This document shows, piece by piece, positions 58,221-64,000 of a stretch of 64,000 nucleotides of DNA. The notes below the pieces were generated by a model that ran no database searches, had not been told where the DNA came from, and worked only from the letters and a program-made list of their open reading frames with translations. Both the position numbers and the translations under genes were made by a program. How positions within the stretch are numbered: position 1 is the stretch's first letter; each line of letters begins with the position of its first letter. Origin of the DNA: Nanobdellota archaeon (lineage in GTDB: Archaea; Nanobdellota; Nanobdellia; Parvarchaeales; Parvarchaeaceae); NCBI GenBank assembly GCA_021799085.1, contig JAJZBD010000003.1:62001-126000 (forward strand). The letters are read 5' to 3'.

Positions 58221-58966
58221 TAATCTTTCAATACGCTTTTTATTTCCTTTATTCTTTCTACAGGATTGTCACTTTGCCAGATATTTCTGCCTATGGCTAT
58301 TCCGCTGAATCCAGCACCAATTGCTTTTTTAACATGTTGCTCTATATTTTCTGTATCCAGTTTCTTGCCCCCTGCCAAGAAAACCTTTGTTTTATCGGCG
58401 GATTTTACAACCCATTCTAATTTTGAGTCGTCGTCTGGATACTTCAATTTCACTATGTCTGCGCCCATCTCAAAGGCTGCCCTCGCTGCGTAAGAAACTA
58501 TTTCAGGAGACTCATCATCTTGTATGTTTTTGCCTCTTGGATACGACCACATTATTACAGGCAAACCAATCGCATGCGCTTCTTCTTCTATTTTTCCAAA
58601 TTCCCTTACCATGTATTTTTCGTATTTGCTCCCCCAGTATACTGTGTAACCGACGGCGGCTGCCCCTAGCTTAACTGCCTCGGAAACGCTGGTGCTTTGA
58701 GTTGAGAATGGCTCTCCCCCATACAATCTTGTTTTACCGTTTAGCTTAAGTATCAAAGGTATGTTTATTTCCTTTTTATTGTAATAGTGCATTGCACTTC
58801 CCTTTAAAAGGATTAATGCGTCGACTTCTGCCTTCTTTGCCAAATCCACAATATATTTTGGAGAAACGTTAAGCTCGTTAAAATCGGTTGGGCCGTGCTC
58901 GAGCCCGTGATCGTAGGCTAGAAATACTCCTCTCAATGGCAATTTTTCCATACTATTTGAAAACAT
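58220..58966 (-). CDS. Class I fructose-bisphosphate aldolase (archaeal DhnA type)
   Basis: FLAYDHGLEHGPTDF, PVIMWSYPRGKNIQDDESPEIVSYAARAAFEMGADIVKLKYP, FLAGGKK, GIAIGRNIWQ. Confidence 0.93.
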   Translation of the reverse strand: MFSNSMEKLPLRGVFLAYDHGLEHGPTDFNELNVSPKYIVDLAKKAEVDALILLKGSAMHYYNKKEINIPLILKLNGKTRLYGGEPFSTQSTSVSEAVKLGAAAVGYTVYWGSKYEKYMVREFGKIEEEAHAIGLPVIMWSYPRGKNIQDDESPEIVSYAARAAFEMGADIVKLKYPDDDSKLEWVVKSADKTKVFLAGGKKLDTENIEQHVKKAIGAGFSGIAIGRNIWQSDNPVERIKEIKSVLKD

Positions 58967-58973
58967 TTATTTA

Positions 58974-59963
58974 TTATATAGTTATCTTGCTCTTTGCTAT
59001 CCTTAATTTCATATTTTCTGGAGGATATTTGCCAGTTATTCCTTCTTTTGCTCCGTATTTCTGTATAACATTGCTGGCGTTAAAACTTCCTGCAGTTATT
59101 GCCTGTTCTATGTCCTTTCCATCATCGATAGAATTAACAAATGCTGACAAAAATGCATCTCCCGCTCCGACAAAATTTATCTGTTTTGCCTTGAAAGTAT
59201 TGGCAATGTAAAGATTCTCTTTGGATAAAACCAGCGACCCTTTATCCCCTTTTGTTATTATAGCTATATCATTTACGTATTCCGATAATTTAGAAAGATT
59301 GTTTACATCATTTGAATATCCCACAAAAGTTTTAGCTTCGTCGTCATTCATGCTTATTATATCTACGTACTTTAACAACGGGGCCATTTTCTTTAGCTTT
59401 AAATTCAACTCAACTGAACCAGGGTTAAGAACGGTTTTCATGTCATTTGCTTTAGCAAACTTCAAAATGTTAAAAAGAAGGTCTGTATCTTTAGTTGGCA
59501 AAGGCCCTACATAAAGCCACTTCGACTTAAAATCAAGCTGTAGGTCTTCTAGCGATAGAGTACTTTCTATTCCGCGATGTATCAACAAAATCATATCGCC
59601 ACTTGATGATACAACTATATTTGAGAAAGGTGTCTCTCCATTGGACACTTTTATTAGTTCTGTGCTTATCTTCCTTTTGTTTAAATCATTCATTACAAAC
59701 TGACCGTATTCATCGTTGCCGATCTTTGCTATAACAGCAGATTTCTTACCGAAAGCAGAGAACGTAGCTGCTGCATTCGTGGCGCTTCCGCCACTGAATT
59801 CAAGAACTTTGTTTACGTCTATTTTTTTGTCAGTAGGTATCTCAAGAAAATGTTTGTTTACCCCGGGTTTAAGCAATGCCTTGTCTAGAAACAAAAAAGT
59901 ATCCTTCGTTGCAGAACCTAAAGTAACAAAATCGAACATATATCTATTATTGTTTTCAATCAA
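58974..59963 (-). CDS. PfkB/ribokinase-family sugar kinase
   Basis: FSGGSATNAAATFSAFGKKSAVIAKIGNDEYG, VLNPGSVEL, FVGAGDAFLSAFVNS. Confidence 0.88.
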   Translation of the reverse strand: MIENNNRYMFDFVTLGSATKDTFLFLDKALLKPGVNKHFLEIPTDKKIDVNKVLEFSGGSATNAAATFSAFGKKSAVIAKIGNDEYGQFVMNDLNKRKISTELIKVSNGETPFSNIVVSSSGDMILLIHRGIESTLSLEDLQLDFKSKWLYVGPLPTKDTDLLFNILKFAKANDMKTVLNPGSVELNLKLKKMAPLLKYVDIISMNDDEAKTFVGYSNDVNNLSKLSEYVNDIAIITKGDKGSLVLSKENLYIANTFKAKQINFVGAGDAFLSAFVNSIDDGKDIEQAITAGSFNASNVIQKYGAKEGITGKYPPENMKLRIAKSKITI

Positions 59964-59985
59964 TAAAAATATTTGCCATTTACAT

Positions 59986-60294
59986 TTACTGCGTTTTTTT
60001 GTCCTTGTCTTGAATAGTTTGCAGTTTATTGGTCAATTCATCTATTGACTTAGAGGAAGCCTTTAATCTGAAATCTATTATCTCAGATTTCTCTTTAAGG
60101 TCTTTTAATATTTCATTTTTATCCTTCTTGATTAATATCTGGCCTGACAATTGAAATAGGTCAGAACCCTCATGCGTCTTTTCAACCTCTTCTATTGTGC
60201 GCTTTAATTCATTGTACTGCAGTTGCAGGGTCTGTTTCTGCGTTGTTTCAACCTGCAAACGCTGTCTAAGTTCCTCAAACTCTTCTTCATTCAT
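59986..60294 (-). CDS. pfdB: Prefoldin subunit beta
   Basis: Coiled-coil with QTLQLQYNELKRTIEEVEKTHEGSDLFQLSGQILIKKDKNEILKDLKEKSEIIDFRLK. Confidence 0.85.
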   Translation of the reverse strand: MNEEEFEELRQRLQVETTQKQTLQLQYNELKRTIEEVEKTHEGSDLFQLSGQILIKKDKNEILKDLKEKSEIIDFRLKASSKSIDELTNKLQTIQDKDKKTQ

Positions 60295-60535
60295 ATTGAT
60301 TTATGGTCTCCAGCATTTTTAATGATTGCATTATACTATTGTTTACTGCAAGAAGCATATTAAAGTCATTTGCATTTATGGAAATATCCAACCCGTTGGA
60401 GCCCAACTTCATTTGTGTATTTACTCTTCGGTCATTTGTTATATTATAGGATAGCGCATGGAAAAGACTAAGCATTAGATTTCTATCAAGCTTTAACTTT
60501 ATGTCGGCACTAAAATGATTATCTTGCTTTGACAT
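60287..60535 (-). CDS. KEOPS complex subunit Pcc1-like
   Basis: Small protein LKLGSNGLDISINANDFNMLLAVNNSIMQSLKMLETI between rpoP and prefoldin, a common archaeal order. Confidence 0.75.
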   Translation of the reverse strand: MSKQDNHFSADIKLKLDRNLMLSLFHALSYNITNDRRVNTQMKLGSNGLDISINANDFNMLLAVNNSIMQSLKMLETINQYE

Positions 60536-60659
60536 GATGCCCCCCTTCGGGCTTTTTCTTTATTAAAATTCTGCCGCCGCAATAAGGACACCTAACTATA
60601 TCCCCTACTTCGGATGAATCTACAGTGGCTCCGCAATTAAAACACTTGTATTTTGACAT
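60519..60659 (-). CDS. rpoP: DNA-directed RNA polymerase subunit P (not in the supplied ORF list)
   Basis: Own translation MSKYKCFNCGATVDSSEVGDIVRCPYCGGRILIKKKPEGGHHVKAR*. Confidence 0.92.
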   Translation of the reverse strand: MSKYKCFNCGATVDSSEVGDIVRCPYCGGRILIKKKPEGGHHVKAR

Positions 60660-60660
60660 C

Positions 60661-60855
60661 TTATATCACCTTTGAACTTAGGTTATAGGCATTGTCTGCA
60701 ATTACCAATCCGCAATGTTTGCATTTCCATATACCCGAGGATTGTCGCCTTATCGAAAGCTTTTTACACCTAGGACAGGCATACTTTTCAGATCTCTGCT
60801 GTTTTATTGCATCAATCCTTTTCCTTACACCTACACCATATTTGGCAGTTCTCAT
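60661..60855 (-). CDS. Large ribosomal subunit protein L37Ae/eL43
   Basis: TAKYGVGVRKRI, YACPRCKKLSIRRQSSGIWKCKHCGLVIADNAY. Confidence 0.95.
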   Translation of the reverse strand: MRTAKYGVGVRKRIDAIKQQRSEKYACPRCKKLSIRRQSSGIWKCKHCGLVIADNAYNLSSKVI

Positions 60856-60932
60856 ATCTCATCATTTATTACTTTTTTATATTTAAAGCTTAGTTTATTA
60901 TATTATAGTGTAAAATGTATTAAATCAGGACT

Positions 60933-61913
60933 ATGAAAGGAAATAAATTTAGATACGTTATATTGTTACTTGCAGTATTTATAGTTTTAATTATGGTGGG
61001 AAAAGCCAATGCACAGCCATATTCGCAGGTGAGCATATTCGACAATATCACACAGACCTCAAATTTTTATTCATACTCAATGGTGCAGTATACCATAACA
61101 TTATACAATGTATCTGCTTCTGAATTCAACATAAGTCTGCCTTCAAATATATTTAACTTGACAGCCTTAGGTGGATTAAAGTTTAAGGTCTATCCTTCTA
61201 AGGACTGCCACACATTTTCAGTTTCTAATGGCTGCATACTAATAGGTTTATACAACGTAACGCCAGGGGCGCCAATAAACCTGCAATATAGATATTATCA
61301 AAATTATAGCAGTACAAACAATTCTTTTAATTCAACAATATTCTTTCTTCCATCCAGCTTCACCCGCTCATTGAGTATAAAAATGCTCCTTCCAAGCGGA
61401 GCATACATACCGAGCGATGCATATGATGAGCCAAGCTCAACTATAACATCTGTTGGCAACCATTTTGAAATATCCTGGAATCTAATAAATCAAAGCTATC
61501 CAAATATCACTGGATATTACATAGATTTGCCTTTTACAATTGAATATAACTTAAAATTTGTAAGTAAGAAACCATCAGATGAAAATTATTATTTATATTA
61601 CATCGTTATTCTCATAATTATATTTCTTGCAGCTGTTATAATTTGGTACTTTTACCACAGCAAATACAAACGAAGTTCCTCGAATAAGCCAAAGAAAAAG
61701 CCGAATAAAAAGTTTATTCTAGATTTATTGAACCGTGATGAAAAAGCAGTTTTGGCAGCTGTTAACAAGATAGGCTTTACTTACCAGGCAGACATAATAA
61801 AAAAGACGGGGTTCTCAAAGATAAAGGTCAGCAAAATCCTGTCAAAGTTAACAAATTACAAACTTTTAAAAATAAAGCAGGAAGGAAGAGTGAATAAAGT
61901 AAAGAGGCTGTAA
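60933..61913 (+). CDS. Membrane-anchored protein with extracytoplasmic N-terminal domain and cytoplasmic wHTH
   Basis: Signal peptide, ectodomain, TM YLYYIVILIIIFLAAVIIWYFY, then LLNRDEKAVLAAVNKIGFTYQADIIKKTGFSKIKVSKILSKLTNYKLLKIKQ. Confidence 0.75.
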   Translation: MKGNKFRYVILLLAVFIVLIMVGKANAQPYSQVSIFDNITQTSNFYSYSMVQYTITLYNVSASEFNISLPSNIFNLTALGGLKFKVYPSKDCHTFSVSNGCILIGLYNVTPGAPINLQYRYYQNYSSTNNSFNSTIFFLPSSFTRSLSIKMLLPSGAYIPSDAYDEPSSTITSVGNHFEISWNLINQSYPNITGYYIDLPFTIEYNLKFVSKKPSDENYYLYYIVILIIIFLAAVIIWYFYHSKYKRSSSNKPKKKPNKKFILDLLNRDEKAVLAAVNKIGFTYQADIIKKTGFSKIKVSKILSKLTNYKLLKIKQEGRVNKVKRL

Positions 61914-61915
61914 AA

Positions 61916-62248
61916 ATGTTTAACAAAATGAAGGGGTATCGTGCTGAAAGGAACGTAAAGTTAAATTTCATAAAGAGAGGTTGGAAGGTGGTAAGAGCCG
62001 GTGGAAGCTTGGGTGAATATGATATAATAGCATTTAAAAATGGAATCTGCATTTTTTTGCAGATTAAATCGACAAACAAGCATAAATTTTACTATTATGG
62101 CTACATGGAAGATAAATATGCTGGATTTCCTTTCAGACTTGTTGTGCATTTCAGCAGGGGTAGAACAGTAGTGCTTCCTCCTAAGAAGACAATATCTGAG
62201 GATGAAGGTGAAGACATAGATACTTTTATAGAAAAATTGGAGAGTTAA
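61916..62248 (+). CDS. hjc: Archaeal Holliday junction resolvase Hjc
   Basis: KGYRAERNVKLNFIKRGWKVVRAGGSLGEYDIIAFKNGICIFLQIKSTN. Confidence 0.88.
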   Translation: MFNKMKGYRAERNVKLNFIKRGWKVVRAGGSLGEYDIIAFKNGICIFLQIKSTNKHKFYYYGYMEDKYAGFPFRLVVHFSRGRTVVLPPKKTISEDEGEDIDTFIEKLES

Positions 62249-62323
62249 CTGTTTCCAATAGTTTCCAGCAAATACTTTAATATAAACAAAATTAAAAAGA
62301 GGTATGAGTTTTTTTATTGAAAG

Positions 62324-62361
62324 GCAGTTTTTGCATACTCGGACTCAAAAACTGCTTTTTT
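62324..62361. terminator. Hairpin with flanking T/A runs between convergent genes
   Basis: GCAGTTTTTG (62324-62333) and CAAAAACTGC (62346-62355) perfect inverted repeat followed by TTTTTT. Confidence 0.6.
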
Positions 62362-62366
62362 ATTTT

Positions 62367-62534
62367 TCAACTACCGAATGCTAGCTTTATCCCAACTACT
62401 ACTATAACTAGAATAATACCAAAAATTATTACGGTCCTTGGCTTTATGGTTATCTTGCTCTTATAATCTGAGTAGTACTGAACTAATCCTCCAAAGGAGG
62501 AAGGCATCCTTGTCTGTGCTTTTTTATTTAACAT
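62367..62534 (-). CDS. Preprotein translocase Sec61 beta subunit (not in the supplied ORF list)
   Basis: Own translation MLNKKAQTRMPSSFGGLVQYYSDYKSKITIKPRTVIIFGIILVIVVVGIKLAFGS*. Confidence 0.88.
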   Translation of the reverse strand: MLNKKAQTRMPSSFGGLVQYYSDYKSKITIKPRTVIIFGIILVIVVVGIKLAFGS

Positions 62535-62545
62535 ATTTTTATATT

Positions 62546-63088
62546 TTAATCTGCATTGCTATTAAACTTTTCTATATGTACTATCCTACTTAAATCTACC
62601 TTTGGCCCGCCGGTTTTCACTTCTCCGTCCTCCTTTATGTACCCTATTGGGATTATCCCCCTCACTTTGTATTTTTCGGGTATAGCTAAAAGTTTTTTAA
62701 TTTCTTCCTGCTGCAGAGTTGCTATCCACGCACTTCCAAGACCATAGCTGCTTGCCATAAGAAGCAGATTTTCTATTGCAAGCGCAGCATTTTCAACGCA
62801 GAACGTTTCGCTATCTTCTTCATCAAACACTGCATCCATCTTTGACTTATCGCATATGATTATTACTATGAGCGGCGCAGAGTCTATATGGGGTGTAAGG
62901 GAGACCTTGCTTATTTCACTTTTTACGTCTGCATTGGTCACTATGATGAACTCGTACTCTCTTATTCCCCCTGCTGTGGGAGATCTCACTGCTGAGTCTA
63001 TTAATTTAAGTATTATATCCTCGCTTACCTCTTTATCCAAAAAGGAATAAACAGTTTTCCTCTTAGTTATAGCATCATATACGTCCAT
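62546..63088 (-). CDS. Nitroreductase-family protein
   Basis: RKTVYSFLDKEV, AVRSPTAGGIREYEFIIV, ALAIENLLLMASSYGLGSAWIATL, IPIGYIKE. Confidence 0.9.
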   Translation of the reverse strand: MDVYDAITKRKTVYSFLDKEVSEDIILKLIDSAVRSPTAGGIREYEFIIVTNADVKSEISKVSLTPHIDSAPLIVIIICDKSKMDAVFDEEDSETFCVENAALAIENLLLMASSYGLGSAWIATLQQEEIKKLLAIPEKYKVRGIIPIGYIKEDGEVKTGGPKVDLSRIVHIEKFNSNAD

Positions 63089-63120
63089 AGAATTTTAAAC
63101 GACTCTAGGATATATAAATA

Positions 63121-63525
63121 TTATAATGAATTTCTCAAACTTACAAATTCTATTACAAGTATGGCCAATGCAATTATCCCCAACCCAAACGTATCAAAAT
63201 TAGTTAAAACGGTTGCTTGGTTCAAAGTCAAAATAAAGATGAGCCCCACTATCGACACGACTCCCAAATCTATAGCAATTATCTTAAACCAGAATAGTCT
63301 AGTTTGTTTTAATATCGTCATCGATTTCGCCTTTGTTGATTTTGCTCCATCGGTAAATCCTGCTTCATAAGAGTTCAAAATAATTATAATCCCTAAAAAA
63401 CCATCGCTTATCCCGAGAATAAACGCAACTGGTTCATAAGGGGTCTGCAAACCTAAATAACCGAGTGGCAAAAATGCAAGCGAGGCTAATATAACGTACT
63501 TCCATTCTTTAACTAATCTATTCAT
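63121..63525 (-). CDS. Hypothetical multi-TM membrane protein
   Basis: Four hydrophobic segments; no family recognised. Confidence 0.55.
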   Translation of the reverse strand: MNRLVKEWKYVILASLAFLPLGYLGLQTPYEPVAFILGISDGFLGIIIILNSYEAGFTDGAKSTKAKSMTILKQTRLFWFKIIAIDLGVVSIVGLIFILTLNQATVLTNFDTFGLGIIALAILVIEFVSLRNSL

Positions 63526-63527
63526 AA

Positions 63528-63719
63528 TTAAGAATAGTTTTCTATTACTTCAGCCAGTATCTTAGCCTTCCCGCCAGTAGGGGTTGCAAGCACTTCATTG
63601 CATACCAAACACCTTACTTCTGTAGAAGCTTTTGTAAATATTACCTGTTCATTTTTGCATTTGTTGCACCTTACTTTTGAAAATTTGCCTTCTGACGGTC
63701 TGAATATGATTTCTTCCAT
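63528..63719 (-). CDS. Small ribosomal subunit protein S27e
   Basis: FSKVRCNKCKNEQVIFTKASTEVRCLVCNEVLATPTGGKAKI. Confidence 0.95.
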   Translation of the reverse strand: MEEIIFRPSEGKFSKVRCNKCKNEQVIFTKASTEVRCLVCNEVLATPTGGKAKILAEVIENYS

Positions 63720-63720
63720 T

Positions 63721-64000
63721 TTACTTTATCTCCAACTTTTTTGCTTTTTTACCTCTTTTCTGGGTAGTCATTTTACCGCATTTTGTACATTTATACCTTA
63801 AGTCTATCCTCTTTGACTGCTTTATGCCAAGCCTCTTTGCATGCTCAAACATTGGATAAGGCGTAGAACCATACCCGTGCTCAAGATTCCAGCCTTTTCT
63901 TCGACTACCTGCAGTCAATGTCCCTCTCTGGCCACCCTTTACCTGTACCACTTTTTGTAGGGTGTGTTCTTTGCAGAATCTGCAGTATCTTCTAACTTGG
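63721..64000 (-). CDS. Large ribosomal subunit protein L44e (5' end beyond window edge)
   Basis: Frame open to window end: QVRRYCRFCKEHTLQKVVQVKGGQRGTLTAGSRRKG...YKCTKCGKMT. Confidence 0.92.
   Translation of the reverse strand, partial: QVRRYCRFCKEHTLQKVVQVKGGQRGTLTAGSRRKGWNLEHGYGSTPYPMFEHAKRLGIKQSKRIDLRYKCTKCGKMTTQKRGKKAKKLEIK

Noticed and set aside
1-64000. CRISPR array
   Set aside because: No regularly spaced direct repeats seen on reading; no intact cas genes in the window.

Overview
64 kb window of an AT-rich archaeal chromosome, probably a DPANN/ARMAN-type lineage (inference from eIF5A, archaeal DnaG, Sec61-beta, KEOPS Pcc1, prefoldin-beta, archaeal ribosomal proteins and a fused PriS-PriL primase). 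Most of it is ordinary housekeeping: heme genes, NAD salvage, malic enzyme, aconitase and isocitrate dehydrogenase, nuoABCDHI, sufCBD, L1/L10/P1, a glycolysis operon, and rpoP/L37Ae/Pcc1/prefoldin. The main accessory region lies between tRNA-Gln (2775-2846) and the M13 peptidase gene (8559). It holds a compact three-gene cassette (3060-5359): a phage-Mu-Mom-like GNAT-fold protein, an AdkA-like P-loop NMP kinase and a divergent HAM1/RdgB-type NTP pyrophosphatase. It is followed by about 0.9 kb of palindrome-rich non-coding DNA, an orphan tRNA 3' fragment and decayed ORFs. I propose it as a candidate nucleotide/nucleobase-modification system and the best lead here. Other leads are a NAD-kinase-like protein that has lost GGDGT and gained a C-terminal wHTH inside the NAD-salvage cluster, a mer-like operon with an ArsR-type regulator and an operator-like dyad, two pilin-signal/beta-propeller paralogs that share a ~94% identical 145-nt N-terminal module, a degenerate M50-like membrane protein, and a structured non-coding leader or RNA at 11344-11574. 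All family calls are by eye from motifs; no database search was run.
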